Assembly: GCF_025200925.1 (NCBI RefSeq)
Contig: NZ_CP104174.1
Location: 3,596,001-3,660,000, forward strand
Direction: 5' to 3'
Source of the DNA: Bradyrhizobium sp. CB1015
GTDB taxonomy: Bacteria; Pseudomonadota; Alphaproteobacteria; Rhizobiales; Xanthobacteraceae
DNA: 64,000 bases
The notes under the pieces are model-generated. The model searched no databases, was not told the DNA's origin, and saw nothing but the letters and a program-made list of their open reading frames with translations. Below are positions 52,301 through 61,832 of the stretch, piece by piece; positions within the stretch are counted from its first letter, which is position 1; each line of letters starts with the position of its first letter. Both the position numbers and the translations under genes were made by a program.

Positions 52301-53266
52301 ATGACCTCTAAAGCCCTCTTTGCGGCCAGCGCCATGGCCGCCTTGTTGCTCGCAACCCCGGCCAGCGCCGGCCAGCTCACCATCGGCTTCTCGCAGATCG
52401 GATCGGAATCCGGCTGGCGCGCGGCCGAGACATCCGTGTCCAAGCAGGAAGCTGCCAAGCGGAAGGTCAACCTCAAGATCGCCGACGCCCAGCAGAAGCA
52501 GGAGAACCAGATCAAGGCGATCCGCTCCTTCATCGCGCAGAATGTCGATGCGATCTTCCTCGCGCCTGTCGTCTCGACAGGATGGGATTCGGTGCTGAAG
52601 GAAGCCAAGGAGGCCAAGATCCCGGTCGTGCTGCTCGACCGCGACATCGATCCCTCCGGCAAGGAACTCTATCTCACCGCCGTCACCTCCGACAGCGTTC
52701 ATGAAGGCGAGGTCGCCGGCGACTGGCTGGCGAAGACGGTCGGCAACAAGGCCTGCAACATCGTCGAATTGCAGGGCACGGTCGGCGCCAGCGTCGCGGC
52801 CAACCGCAAGAAGGGCTTTGACACTGCGATTGCCAAGCACGCGAACCTGAAGGTTGTGCGCAGCCAGACCGGCGACTTCACCCGCGCCAAGGGCAAGGAG
52901 GTGATGGAGAGCTTCATCAAGGCCGAAGGCGGCGGCAAGTCGATCTGCGCGGTCTATGCCCATAATGACGACATGATGGTCGGCGCAATCCAGGCGATGA
53001 AGGAAGCCGGCCTCAAGCCCGGCAAGGAGATCCTCACCGTCTCGATCGACGCGGTGCCCGACATCTTCAAGGCGATGGCCGCGGGCGAAGCCAACGCCAC
53101 CGTCGAATTGACGCCGAACATGGCCGGCCCCGCGCTCGATGCCATCGCGGCGTTCAAGGACAAGGGTACGGTGCCGCCGAAATGGATCCAGACCGAGTCG
53201 AAGCTCTATACCGCCGCCGACGATCCGCAGAAGATCTACGACAGCAAGAAGGGCCTCGGTTACTGA
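52301..53266 (+). CDS. ytfQ: Galactofuranose-type ABC transporter, periplasmic binding protein
   Basis: A 321-residue sugar-binding protein with a signal peptide (LFAASAMAALLLATPASAGQ). IGFSQIGSESGWRAAETSVS near the mature N-terminus is the hallmark of YtfQ. DAIFLAPVVSTGWDSVLKEA, VVLLDRDIDPSGKELYLTAV and VYAHNDDMMVGAIQAMKEAG continue the periplasmic-binding fold. E. coli YtfQ binds galactofuranose and also arabinose-like sugars. GGGAGA precedes the ATG. It heads the ytfQ-ytfR-ytfT-yjfF cluster. Confidence 0.9.
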   Translation: MTSKALFAASAMAALLLATPASAGQLTIGFSQIGSESGWRAAETSVSKQEAAKRKVNLKIADAQQKQENQIKAIRSFIAQNVDAIFLAPVVSTGWDSVLKEAKEAKIPVVLLDRDIDPSGKELYLTAVTSDSVHEGEVAGDWLAKTVGNKACNIVELQGTVGASVAANRKKGFDTAIAKHANLKVVRSQTGDFTRAKGKEVMESFIKAEGGGKSICAVYAHNDDMMVGAIQAMKEAGLKPGKEILTVSIDAVPDIFKAMAAGEANATVELTPNMAGPALDAIAAFKDKGTVPPKWIQTESKLYTAADDPQKIYDSKKGLGY

Positions 53267-53380
53267 GGTGGGCTCCGCCGGACCGCGACTTGCGGTCCGG
53301 CACCCCCTTCGAAACCGCTGCGCGAACGAGTAGGCTTGGCGTGCGCGCTGTCCGCGGGCGCCGGTGGGAGTGACGTCGCG

Positions 53381-54922
53381 ATGGAAAACAGCCTTGATCC
53401 TGCTCTGCCGCTGCTGGAGGTGCGCGGGATCAGCAAGAGCTTTGGCGCGGTGCGCGCGTTGCAGGAGGTCGACTTCACGCTGCGCGCCGGTGAGATCCAT
53501 GCGCTGCTCGGCGAGAACGGCGCCGGCAAGTCCACGCTGATCAAGGTCGTCACCGGCGTGTTTCCGCGCGATGCCGGCATCGTCAGGCTCGGCGATGAAG
53601 AGATCGCGCCGCGCTCGGCCAAGGCAGCACTGGCAGCGGGCATCGCGACCGTGTACCAGGAGGTCAACCTGCTGCCGAACCTTTCGGTGGCGCAGAACCT
53701 GTTCCTCGACCGCCAGCCAATGCGTTTCGGCATCGTGCGCGAAGGCGAGATGCGGCGCCGCGCCAAGGCGCTGCTCGCGGATTTCGGCCTCGACATCGAC
53801 GTCGCCGCGCCGCTCGGCCATTATTCGGTGGCGATTCAGCACGTCACCGCGATCGCGCGCGCGGTGGATCTCTCCGCCCGGGTACTGATCCTGGACGAGC
53901 CGACCGCGAGCCTCGACCGGCATGAGGTCGAGATTCTCTTCCGTATCATGCGCCAGCTCGCGGGGCGCGGCATCGGCATCGTCTTCGTCAGCCACTTCCT
54001 CGACCAGGTCTACGAGATCTCCGACCGCATCACCGTGCTGCGCAACGGCCGCCTCGTCGGCGAGCGCGAGACCGCGTCGTTGCCGCGCCTGGAATTGATC
54101 CGGATGATGCTCGGCCGCGAGCTGGCGGAAACCACCGCGCGGGCGGCAACGCGTGAGCACCAGGCCGGCGAGGTGTGCGCGAGCTTCGAGAGCTACGGCA
54201 AGGCCGGCTATGTCGCGCCGTTCGATCTCGAGCTGCGCCACGGCGAGGTCGTCGGCCTGGCCGGCCTGCTCGGCTCGGGCCGCACCGAGACGGCGCGGCT
54301 GGTGTTCGGCGCCGAGCGCGCCGATCGTGGGCAGGCGAGGGTGGAAGGCAAAGCCGTTCGGCTGCAGTCGCCGCGCGACGGCGTTCGTCACGGCTTTGGC
54401 TATTGCCCGGAGGAGCGCAAGACCGACGGCATCGTCGCCGAGCTCAGCGTGCGCGAGAACATCGTGCTCGCGCTCCAGGCCAAGCGCGGCCTGCATCGGC
54501 CGCTGGCGCGCCGCGAGCAGGACGAGATCGCGCGCCGTTACGTCAAGATGCTCGACATCCGCCCGCCCGATCCGGAGCGCCCGGTCGGCCTGCTCTCCGG
54601 CGGTAACCAGCAAAAGGTGCTGCTGGCGCGCTGGCTCGCGACCTCGCCGCGGCTTCTGGTACTGGACGAGCCGACCCGCGGCATCGATGTCGGCGCGCAT
54701 GCCGAGATCATCCGCCTGATCCGCGAGCTTTGCGATGACGGGCTTTCGCTGCTGGTGATCTCCTCGGAGCTCGACGAGATCGTGACCTACTCGGACCGCG
54801 TCGTCGTGCTGCGCGATCGCGCCCATGTCGAGGAGCTCGCGGGCGAAGCGATCGACGTCGGCAACATTCTCGCGGCCATTGCCGCGGACGGGGCTGCCTC
54901 AGCCCGTGGGGCTCACGCATGA
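53381..54922 (+). CDS. ytfR: Sugar ABC transporter ATP-binding protein (two nucleotide-binding domains)
   Basis: A 513-residue double ATPase. Domain 1: Walker A LLGENGAGKSTLIKVVTGVF, Walker B VLILDEPTASLD. Domain 2: signature LSGGNQQKVLLARWLATSPR and Walker B LLVLDEPTRGIDVGAHAE; its Walker A is degenerate (GLAGLLGSGRTETARLVF), as usual in this sugar family. The start at 53381 (MENSLDPAL) has GGGAG upstream. Its stop overlaps the next start (ATGA). It energises YtfT-YjfF. Confidence 0.93.
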   Translation: MENSLDPALPLLEVRGISKSFGAVRALQEVDFTLRAGEIHALLGENGAGKSTLIKVVTGVFPRDAGIVRLGDEEIAPRSAKAALAAGIATVYQEVNLLPNLSVAQNLFLDRQPMRFGIVREGEMRRRAKALLADFGLDIDVAAPLGHYSVAIQHVTAIARAVDLSARVLILDEPTASLDRHEVEILFRIMRQLAGRGIGIVFVSHFLDQVYEISDRITVLRNGRLVGERETASLPRLELIRMMLGRELAETTARAATREHQAGEVCASFESYGKAGYVAPFDLELRHGEVVGLAGLLGSGRTETARLVFGAERADRGQARVEGKAVRLQSPRDGVRHGFGYCPEERKTDGIVAELSVRENIVLALQAKRGLHRPLARREQDEIARRYVKMLDIRPPDPERPVGLLSGGNQQKVLLARWLATSPRLLVLDEPTRGIDVGAHAEIIRLIRELCDDGLSLLVISSELDEIVTYSDRVVVLRDRAHVEELAGEAIDVGNILAAIAADGAASARGAHA

Positions 54923-55911
54923 CAGCGCTGCTGCCGCGCCGCGGCCTTGCCCAGATCCTGGCGCTGATCGTCATCCTCGCGGTCGACCGCGTGGTCTCGC
55001 CGCAATTCTTCGACCTGCGCCTGCAGGACGGCCGTCTCTTCGGCAGCCTGATCGACGTACTCAACCGCGGCACGCCGGTGGCGCTGCTTTCGCTCGGCAT
55101 GGTGCTGGTGATCGCGACGCGCGGCATCGATCTGTCGGTTGGAGCGGTGATGGCGATCTGCGGTGCGATCGCCGCCAGCCTTGCCGACAGTCACGGGCTT
55201 CCGGTCGTGCTGGCGGCCGCCCTCGGCGCCGGCCTCGTCTGCGGCCTCTGGAACGGTTTTCTCGTCGCCGTGCTCGGCATGCAGCCGATCGTGGCGACCT
55301 TGATCCTGATGGTCGCGGGGCGCGGTATCGCTCAGTTGATCACCGAAGGACGCATCGTGACGTTCTCCTCGCCGGATCTGGTCTGGCTCGGCAATGGCTC
55401 TGTGCTCGGCCTGCCGGTGCCGGTCGTGATTGCCTTGGGCATGCTCGTCCTCACCGGCGCGGTCGTGCGTGGTTCCGCGCTCGGGCTCCTGATCGAGGCG
55501 ACCGGCGGCAACGCGCGGGCGAGCGAGCTCGCCGGCGTCGGCACGCGCGCGATGATTTTGGCGGTCTATGTCTGGTGCGGCGTCTGCGCTGCGCTCGCCG
55601 GCGTGATCGCGGCGGCCGACATTATGGGTGCTGACGCCAACAATGCCGGCCTCTGGCTCGAGCTCGATGCGATCCTGGCCGTGGTGATCGGCGGCACCTC
55701 GCTGTTCGGCGGCCGATTCAGTCTCGTGCTGGCCGTGCTGGGTGCGCTGATCATCCAGACCATGAACACCGGCATTCTGCTGTCGGGCTACCCGCCGGAG
55801 TTCAACCTGCTGGTCAAGGCGGTGGTGGTGCTCGCGGTGCTGCTGCTGCAATCGCCGAAATTCTCAGGTCTCGACGGGCTCGTCACGTGGCTGCGGAGGG
55901 CGAAAGCATGA
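54919..55911 (+). CDS. ytfT: Sugar ABC transporter permease
   Basis: A 330-residue inner-membrane permease of the ribose/galactofuranose (BPD_transp_2) family, with about nine helices. Conserved: NRGTPVALLSLGMVLVIATR, GIDLSVGAVMAICGAIAAS, LGMQPIVATLILMVAGRGIA and LDAILAVVIGGTSLFGGRFS. The start overlaps the ytfR stop, and its stop overlaps the yjfF start, so the three are translated together. It forms a heterodimer with YjfF. Confidence 0.92.
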   Translation: MTALLPRRGLAQILALIVILAVDRVVSPQFFDLRLQDGRLFGSLIDVLNRGTPVALLSLGMVLVIATRGIDLSVGAVMAICGAIAASLADSHGLPVVLAAALGAGLVCGLWNGFLVAVLGMQPIVATLILMVAGRGIAQLITEGRIVTFSSPDLVWLGNGSVLGLPVPVVIALGMLVLTGAVVRGSALGLLIEATGGNARASELAGVGTRAMILAVYVWCGVCAALAGVIAAADIMGADANNAGLWLELDAILAVVIGGTSLFGGRFSLVLAVLGALIIQTMNTGILLSGYPPEFNLLVKAVVVLAVLLLQSPKFSGLDGLVTWLRRAKA

Positions 55912-56888
55912 AAGGCCTGCCGCCGGTTCTGATCACGGCCATCGTGCTCGTTGCGGGCTTTGCGCTCTGCGCCCTGCAATTCCCCAACATCGCCTCCACC
56001 CGCGTGGTCGGCAATCTCCTCACCGACAATGCCTTCCTGGGGATCGTCGCGACCGGCATGACGTTCGTGATCATCTCCGGCGGTATCGACCTTTCGGTCG
56101 GCTCGGTGATTGGCTTCACCACCGTGTTCGTCGCGCTGGCGATCGAGCGCTGGGGGATCCCGCCGCTGGTCGCTTTCGTCGCCATCCTCGCGCTCTCGGC
56201 GGCGTTTGGCGCGGCGATGGGCGCCGTCATCCACGTCTTCGATCTGCCACCTTTCATCGTGACGCTGGCCGGCATGTTCCTGGCGCGCGGCGCGAGCTTC
56301 CTGCTGTCCACCGAGTCGGTGCCGATCACGGCGCCGGTCTATGCGACGGTGTCAGATTTTGCTCTGCGGATGCCCGGCGGCGGCCGGCTGACGGCCATCG
56401 CAATCATCATGCTGCTGATCGTGATCGGCGGCGCCCTGCTGTTGCATCTCACCCGGTTCGGCGCCAACGTTTATGCGCTCGGCGGCAGCCGGACCACCGC
56501 GAGCCTGATGGGCGTTGCCGTCGGCAAGATGACGATCAAGATCTACATGCTCTCGAGCCTGCTCGCGGGGCTCGCGGGAATTGTCTTCTCCTTCTACACC
56601 AGCGCCGGCTATTCGCTGTCCGCCGTCGGCGTCGAGCTCGACAGCATCGCGGCCGTCGTGATCGGCGGCACGCTGCTGACCGGCGGGCAGGGCTCGGTGG
56701 TCGGAACATTCCTCGGCGTGCTGATCCAGGGCCTGATCCAGACCTACATCAATTTCGATGGCACGCTGTCGAGCTGGTGGACCAAGATCGCGACCGGCGT
56801 GCTTCTGTTCGCCTTCATCGCCCTGCAGCAGGGGCTGGTCACGCTTGCGCGCCGGCCGGCGGTGAAACATGTGGGAGCGGCGTCATGA
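55908..56888 (+). CDS. yjfF: Sugar ABC transporter permease
   Basis: A 326-residue permease paralogous to the previous gene: LGIVATGMTFVIISGGIDLS, FDLPPFIVTLAGMFLARGAS, FLLSTESVPITAPVY and ELDSIAAVVIGGTLLTGGQG. The family member YjfF is the second galactofuranose permease. The ATG overlaps the ytfT stop (ATGA), and the stop overlaps the GntR start. Long in-frame antisense frames here are shadows. Confidence 0.92.
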   Translation: MKGLPPVLITAIVLVAGFALCALQFPNIASTRVVGNLLTDNAFLGIVATGMTFVIISGGIDLSVGSVIGFTTVFVALAIERWGIPPLVAFVAILALSAAFGAAMGAVIHVFDLPPFIVTLAGMFLARGASFLLSTESVPITAPVYATVSDFALRMPGGGRLTAIAIIMLLIVIGGALLLHLTRFGANVYALGGSRTTASLMGVAVGKMTIKIYMLSSLLAGLAGIVFSFYTSAGYSLSAVGVELDSIAAVVIGGTLLTGGQGSVVGTFLGVLIQGLIQTYINFDGTLSSWWTKIATGVLLFAFIALQQGLVTLARRPAVKHVGAAS

Positions 56889-57661
56889 CCTCGCGGATCG
56901 TCGTCATCCCGACGCGGCGGGCCCATTCCAACCATGCGGAGGTGGCGCGTTCGATCGGCGTCGACATCATCGCCGGCCGCTATGCGGAAGGCACGCGCCT
57001 GCCGGGTGATGCCGAAATGATCGCGATGTTCGGCGTGTCGCGTCCGGTGCTGCGCGAGAGTGTGAAGACGCTGGTCGCCAAGGGCCTGCTCACCACCAAG
57101 GCGCGGGTCGGCACCGTCGTGCGCGAGCGCGGCGCCTGGAACATGTTCGACGCGGACGTGCTGGCCTGGCACCTCGACGCCGGCATCGACAAGCGCTTCC
57201 TCAACGACCTCGCCGAGATCCGTCTGGCCGTCGAGCCGCGCGCGGCGATGCTGGCGGCCACGCAGCGGTCCGAGGAGGACATCAGCGAGCTGCGCCGCTG
57301 CATGGATCGCATGCGGCATGAAGCGTCCGACTCGGTCGGATTTGCCGACGCCGATCTCGCGCTTCATGTTGCCGTGGCGCGTGCCTCGGGCAATCTGTTC
57401 ATGCGCTCGGTCGGGCATGTCATCGAAGCAGCGCTGCGCGCTTCGTTCCTGCTCAGCGCTCCGGTCGAGACCGAGGACCGCGAGACTGTGCTGCTCTGGC
57501 ATCAGAGGATCGTCGATGCCATCGTCGGGGGCGATGCCGACGCCGCATCGGAGGCCATGATCTACGTCATTCACAACGGCATGCGCCGTCACGACAGCAC
57601 GGTGATCGAGACCGCCCCGGCCGAGCCGCTGCCGTCGACCGATACTGGAGAACAAGCGTGA
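56885..57661 (+). CDS. GntR family (FCD subfamily) regulator of the sugar locus
   Basis: A 258-residue protein with an N-terminal winged helix-turn-helix (LPGDAEMIAMFGVSRPVLRE, SVKTLVAKGLLTTKARVGTV) and an FCD ligand domain (LAEIRLAVEPRAAMLAATQR, DADLALHVAVARASGNLFMR). The region ERGAWNMFDADVLAWHL is typical of the galactonate-type (DgoR-like) branch. Its start overlaps the yjfF stop and its stop overlaps the next start, so it is embedded in the operon and likely feeds back on it. Its ligand may be an aldonate or keto-deoxy acid. Confidence 0.9.
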   Translation: MTSRIVVIPTRRAHSNHAEVARSIGVDIIAGRYAEGTRLPGDAEMIAMFGVSRPVLRESVKTLVAKGLLTTKARVGTVVRERGAWNMFDADVLAWHLDAGIDKRFLNDLAEIRLAVEPRAAMLAATQRSEEDISELRRCMDRMRHEASDSVGFADADLALHVAVARASGNLFMRSVGHVIEAALRASFLLSAPVETEDRETVLLWHQRIVDAIVGGDADAASEAMIYVIHNGMRRHDSTVIETAPAEPLPSTDTGEQA

Positions 57662-58584
57662 CAGACCTTCGCATCGCCATCGTCGGCTTCGGCAAGATCG
57701 CGCGGGACCAGCATGTGGCGGCGATCGCCGCCACACCGGGTGCAATGCTCGCCGCCGTGGCGAGCCGCAATGCCTCCCCGCCGGGGGTGCCGCATTTTGC
57801 GACCATCGAGGAATTGCTTCAGAAGGGGCCGCCGATCGACGCGGTCTCGCTCTGCACGCCGCCGCAGGTGCGACGGGTCCAGGCCGCGGCAGCGCTCGCC
57901 GCCGGCAAGCATGTCATGCTGGAGAAGCCGCCGGGCACCGGCGTTGCCGAGCTTGATCCGTTGATTGCGATGGCGGCGGGTGCGAAGCGGACATTGTTTG
58001 CGACCTGGCATTCGCGCTATGCGCCGGCGGTTGAGCCGGCCCGGCAATGGCTCGCCGAGCGGCGCATCAAATCGGTGCACATCAGCTGGAAGGAGGATGT
58101 CCGCGTCTGGCATCCCGGACAGGGCTGGATCTGGGAGCCGGGCGGCCTCGGCGTGTTCGATCCGGGCATCAATGCGCTGTCGATCCTGACCAGGATTCTG
58201 CCGAAACCCGTGTTCGTCACCGCGGCCGAGCTGGCCTTTCCAGCCAACTGCCAGGCGCCGATCGCGGCGAACCTGAACCTGACGGATATCAGCGGCCTGC
58301 CGGTGACTGCCGAGTTCGACTTCCGCCAGACCGGGCCGCAGAGCTGGGATATCCTCGTCGACACCGATCAGGGCCGGCTGACGCTGTCCAGCGGTGGCGC
58401 GCGCATGGCCGTCGACGGCAAGTTGCTTGCCGAAGGTCCTGATCAGGAATATCGCGGGCTCTACCGGCGCTTCGTCGAGCTCGCAGCGACCGGCGCAAGT
58501 GACGTCGATCTGACGCCGCTCCGTCTCGTCGCCGACGCGTTCCTGCTCGGCAAGCACACGATCGTCGAACCGTTTGTGGATTGA
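57658..58584 (+). CDS. L-arabinose / D-galactose 1-dehydrogenase (Gfo/Idh/MocA family)
   Basis: A 308-residue NAD(P)-dependent enzyme oxidising an aldose at C1 to its lactone. Nucleotide motif: IAIVGFGKIARDQHVAAIAA. The central region has AVSLCTPPQVRRVQAAAALA and KHVMLEKPPGTG (catalytic lysine), then HSRYAPAVEPARQWLAERRI, WHPGQGWIWEPGGLGVFDPG and INALSILTRILP. Length and these blocks closely match, from memory, Azospirillum L-arabinose 1-dehydrogenase, which also acts on D-galactose. The GTG start overlaps the GntR stop. The next genes supply the epimerase and lactonase. Confidence 0.9.
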   Translation: MTDLRIAIVGFGKIARDQHVAAIAATPGAMLAAVASRNASPPGVPHFATIEELLQKGPPIDAVSLCTPPQVRRVQAAAALAAGKHVMLEKPPGTGVAELDPLIAMAAGAKRTLFATWHSRYAPAVEPARQWLAERRIKSVHISWKEDVRVWHPGQGWIWEPGGLGVFDPGINALSILTRILPKPVFVTAAELAFPANCQAPIAANLNLTDISGLPVTAEFDFRQTGPQSWDILVDTDQGRLTLSSGGARMAVDGKLLAEGPDQEYRGLYRRFVELAATGASDVDLTPLRLVADAFLLGKHTIVEPFVD

Positions 58585-58586
58585 GC

Positions 58587-59663
58587 ATGGCCGCATCAAC
58601 AATCACAAGAGACGTCTTCGGGACGCTGCCCGACGGCCGCAAGGTCGAGCGCGTCGTGCTGCGTGGGGAGGGCGGCTTCGAGGCGCGCATCATCAGCCAC
58701 GGCGCGGTGCTGCAAGCGCTGATCGCGCCAGATTCCAACGGCGGATACGACGACGTCGTGCTTGGCCATGATGCCTTCGCCGGCTATCTCGCCGAACGGA
58801 AGTTTCTGGGCGCCACCGTCGGCCGCTATGCCAACCGCATCGCCAAGGGACAATTTTCGCTTCAAGGCGAGACGGTGCAGCTTGCCGTCAACAACGGTCC
58901 GAATGCACTGCACGGCGGGCTCGACGGTTTTGATCGCAAGCTCTGGGAGATCGCGGACCTCGACGAGGGCGCCGAGCCCGCCGTGACGCTGACCTATGCC
59001 AGCCCGCATGGCGAGGAGAACTATCCGGGCAAGCTCGACGTCCGCGTGACCTATCGCATCACCGGCCCGACCGAGCTGTCGCTTCTGATGGAAGCGCGGA
59101 CCGACCGGCCGACCATCGTCAATCTGACCAACCACAGCTTCTTCAACCTCGAGGGCGCGACGTCAGGTACGTCCATTCTGGATCACCGCCTGATGGTCGC
59201 CGCCGAGCAGTTCCTCGCCATCGATCCCACCGCCATTCCGCTGCCGGAGCCGCCGCGCAGCGTTGCCGGCACGCCGTTCGATTTCCGCAATCCGCGGCCG
59301 GTGGGCGAGCGCATCCGCGAGAGCGACCCGCAATTGCGAAACGGCAGGGGCTACGACCACACCTATTGCCTCGGGCGCAACGGCAAGCTTGCGTTCGCGG
59401 CGCGGCTGGAGGCGCCGCGCTCCGGGCGCATCATGGAGCTGCTCACCGACCAGCCCGGACTTCAGGTCTATTCCGGTAATTATCTCGATGGGACGATGTC
59501 GGGCAAGGACGGCAAGCTGATTCGGCAATCGGACGCCATGTGCCTGGAGCCGCACATCTGGCCCGACGCTCCGAACCGGCCGGATTTTCCGAGCCCGCGC
59601 CTCGATCCCGGCGGGGTCTATCGCCATCACACGGTCTATCGCTTTTCGGTGAGGTCGCCATGA
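58587..59663 (+). CDS. galM: Aldose 1-epimerase (mutarotase)
   Basis: A 358-residue beta-sandwich enzyme interconverting alpha and beta anomers of aldoses, supplying the anomer used by the 1-dehydrogenase. Seen: LGATVGRYANRIAKGQFSLQ, NNGPNALHGGLDGFDRKLWE, TIVNLTNHSFFNLEG (catalytic His), and LQVYSGNYLDG with CLEPHIWPDAPNRPDF (catalytic Glu). The start at 58587 is preferred to a TTG six bases earlier. Its stop overlaps the lactonase start (ATGA). Confidence 0.93.
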   Translation: MAASTITRDVFGTLPDGRKVERVVLRGEGGFEARIISHGAVLQALIAPDSNGGYDDVVLGHDAFAGYLAERKFLGATVGRYANRIAKGQFSLQGETVQLAVNNGPNALHGGLDGFDRKLWEIADLDEGAEPAVTLTYASPHGEENYPGKLDVRVTYRITGPTELSLLMEARTDRPTIVNLTNHSFFNLEGATSGTSILDHRLMVAAEQFLAIDPTAIPLPEPPRSVAGTPFDFRNPRPVGERIRESDPQLRNGRGYDHTYCLGRNGKLAFAARLEAPRSGRIMELLTDQPGLQVYSGNYLDGTMSGKDGKLIRQSDAMCLEPHIWPDAPNRPDFPSPRLDPGGVYRHHTVYRFSVRSP

Positions 59664-60541
59664 TGGAGCAGGTGCCAACGACTGTCCTTTCGGACCATCC
59701 TTGCCATCTCGGCGAAGGTCCGACCTATGACGTGACCACCGATACGGCCTGGTGGTTCGACATTCGTGAAGGCAACCTGTTCGAGGCGCAACTCGGCAGC
59801 GGTTCTGTCCGCATCCACGCGCTTGGCCGGATGGCGAGCGCGCTGGGGCGCATCGACGCCGAGCGACAGCTGATCGTCGCCGAAGACGGCCTCTACATCC
59901 GCAAGCTCGCTGATGGTGCGATGACGCTGTTCTGTCCGCTCGAAGCGGACAATCCGGCGACGCGCTCGAACGATTGCCGCGTGCATCAATCCGGCACATT
60001 CTGGATCGGCACCATGGCCAAGACAGCCGAGCCGAAGGCGGGTGCGATCTACGCGCTGCATCGCGGCAAGATATCGACCTTGTTTCCCGGCATCAGCATT
60101 CCCAATTCGATCTGCTTTTCGCCCGATGGCGCCACCGGCTACTTCACCGACACCCCGCGCGCGGTGCTCTATGCCGTGCCGCTCAACCCCGCGACCGGCC
60201 TGCCGCGCGGCGAGCCGGAGGTGCTGCTGCGCCACAGCGGCATCGGCGGTCTCGACGGCTCGGTGTGCGACGCCGACGGGCAGATCTGGAATGCATGCTG
60301 GGGCGCAAGCCGGATCGACGTCTATTCGCCGCAAGGCGAGCGCCTGCGTTCGCTCAGCGTGCCGGCGAAGCAGGCGAGCTGCCCTGCCTTCGTCGGACCC
60401 GACCTGTCGCGCCTGCTCGTCACGTCGGCCTGGCAGGACATGGACGCGGCGGCACGTGCTGCCGATCCGCAAGCCGGCTGCACCTTTCTGCTCGAAGCAA
60501 CCGCGCGCGGACGCGCGGAACCCGACGTCAAGCTCGCATAG
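59660..60541 (+). CDS. SMP-30/gluconolactonase family lactonase
   Basis: A 293-residue six-bladed beta-propeller hydrolysing a sugar lactone to its aldonate. The metal-binding glutamate is in HLGEGPTYDVTTDTAWWFDI; SNDCRVHQSGTFWIGTMAKT and ISIPNSICFSPDGATGYFTD hold further ligands, and GLDGSVCDADGQIWNACWGA the later Asp. It acts after the 1-dehydrogenase. The ATG overlaps the galM stop; a second ATG follows at once and is equally placed from GAGG. A natural substrate is L-arabinono- or D-galactonolactone. Confidence 0.9.
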   Translation: MMEQVPTTVLSDHPCHLGEGPTYDVTTDTAWWFDIREGNLFEAQLGSGSVRIHALGRMASALGRIDAERQLIVAEDGLYIRKLADGAMTLFCPLEADNPATRSNDCRVHQSGTFWIGTMAKTAEPKAGAIYALHRGKISTLFPGISIPNSICFSPDGATGYFTDTPRAVLYAVPLNPATGLPRGEPEVLLRHSGIGGLDGSVCDADGQIWNACWGASRIDVYSPQGERLRSLSVPAKQASCPAFVGPDLSRLLVTSAWQDMDAAARAADPQAGCTFLLEATARGRAEPDVKLA

Positions 60542-60613
60542 GAGGCCCAAGCCGTACACGACCGTCGTTCTCGAAACCACGATAGAAAGTCTGATACCCA
60601 AAGGGAGTGAAAC

Positions 60614-61684
60614 ATGCTGAAACTGAAGACGACATTTCTCGCGCTGGCGCTGGCCAGTGTCGCCACGATGGCCACAGGCGTCACTGCCTTCGCCCAGAAG
60701 GCGACGGTCGGCATCGCCATGCCGACGAAATCCTCCGCGCGCTGGATCGACGACGGCAACAACATGGTCAAGGTGCTGAAGGAGCGCGGCTACAACACCG
60801 ACCTGCAATATGCCGAGGACGACATCCCGAACCAGCTCTCCCAGGTCGAGAACATGGTGACCAAGGGCGCCAAGGCGCTGGTGATCGCCGCGATCGACGG
60901 CACCACCTTGTCCGACGTGCTGAAGCAGGCGAAAGCAAAAGGCATCACCGTGATCGCCTATGACCGCCTGATCCGCGGCACGCCGAACGTCGACTATTAC
61001 GCGACGTTCGACAATTTCCAGGTCGGCGTGCTCCAGGCAGAGTCGATCGTGCAAGGTCTCGGCCTGAAGGACGGCAAGGGTCCTTTCAACATCGAGCTGT
61101 TCGGCGGCTCGCCCGACGACAACAATGCCTACTTCTTCTACAACGGCGCCATGAGCGTGCTGAAGCCGTATATCGACAGCGGCAAGCTCGTCGTCGTGTC
61201 GGGCCAGATGGGCATGGATAAGGTCGCGACCTTGCGCTGGGACGGCGCCACCGCGCAGGCCCGCATGGACAACCTGCTCAGCGCCTACTACGGCAACAAG
61301 AAGGTCAACGCCGTGCTGTCGCCCTATGACGGCCTCTCGATCGGCATCATCTCCTCGCTGAAGGGCGTCGGCTACGGCAGTGCCGGCCAGCCGATGCCCA
61401 TCATCTCGGGCCAGGATGCAGAAGTGCCTTCGATCAAGGCCATGCTGCGCGGCGACCAGTACTCGACCATCTTCAAGGACACCCGCGACCTCGCCAAGGT
61501 GACCGCTGACATGGTCGACGCCGCGCTCGCCGGCAAGGAGGTCACCGTCAACGACACCAAGACCTACGAGAACGGCGTCAAGACCGTGCCGTCCTACCTG
61601 CTCAAGCCGGTGGTGGTCTACAAGGACAATTGGGAGAAGGTGTTGGTCGACAGCGGCTACTACAAGAAGTCGCAGTTCCAGTAA
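60614..61684 (+). CDS. chvE: ChvE-type multiple-sugar periplasmic binding protein
   Basis: A 356-residue protein with a signal peptide ([20 protein letters not shown]). The start follows AAAGGGAG. ChvE-type features are [80 protein letters not shown] and [20 protein letters not shown]. Agrobacterium ChvE binds galactose, arabinose and related aldoses for uptake and sugar sensing. It sits 72 bp after the lactonase and before the gguAB transporter genes, with a repeat in between. Confidence 0.93.
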   Translation: MLKLKTTFLALALASVATMATGVTAFAQKATVGIAMPTKSSARWIDDGNNMVKVLKERGYNTDLQYAEDDIPNQLSQVENMVTKGAKALVIAAIDGTTLSDVLKQAKAKGITVIAYDRLIRGTPNVDYYATFDNFQVGVLQAESIVQGLGLKDGKGPFNIELFGGSPDDNNAYFFYNGAMSVLKPYIDSGKLVVVSGQMGMDKVATLRWDGATAQARMDNLLSAYYGNKKVNAVLSPYDGLSIGIISSLKGVGYGSAGQPMPIISGQDAEVPSIKAMLRGDQYSTIFKDTRDLAKVTADMVDAALAGKEVTVNDTKTYENGVKTVPSYLLKPVVVYKDNWEKVLVDSGYYKKSQFQ

Positions 61685-61696
61685 GTGAGTGCTCCG

Positions 61697-61797
61697 TCGT
61701 TCCGGGGCGATGCGAAGCATCGAACCCGGAACCTCGAGATTCCGGGTTCGATGCTCCAGGCCCGCTTCGCGGCTCCGGCGCATCGCCCCGGAATGAC
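61697..61797. repeat. Palindromic intergenic repeat, copy B
   Basis: Tips GTCGTTCCGGGGCGATGCG and CGCATCGCCCCGGAATGAC form a 19-bp inverted repeat with one mismatch, and the middle shares CCTCGAGATTCCGGGT-type DNA with copy A (22493-22619). It lies between chvE and the ATPase gene, inside an operon, where it may affect relative expression. Confidence 0.8.
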
Positions 61798-61832
61798 GGC
61801 GGAGGGATAAGCTTTTTCAAGGAAACGATGCC

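Noticed and set aside
52259..54826. Very long antisense open frame (855 codons) opposite ytfQ and ytfR
   Set aside because: It lies wholly opposite two clear transporter genes, has low-complexity Arg/Asp/His-rich composition and no family features. Such shadows are expected at this GC content.
59636..61783. Antisense open frame (715 codons) opposite the lactonase and chvE genes
   Set aside because: It spans two well-identified genes and an intergenic repeat, which no real gene would do unchanged. Composition is shadow-like.
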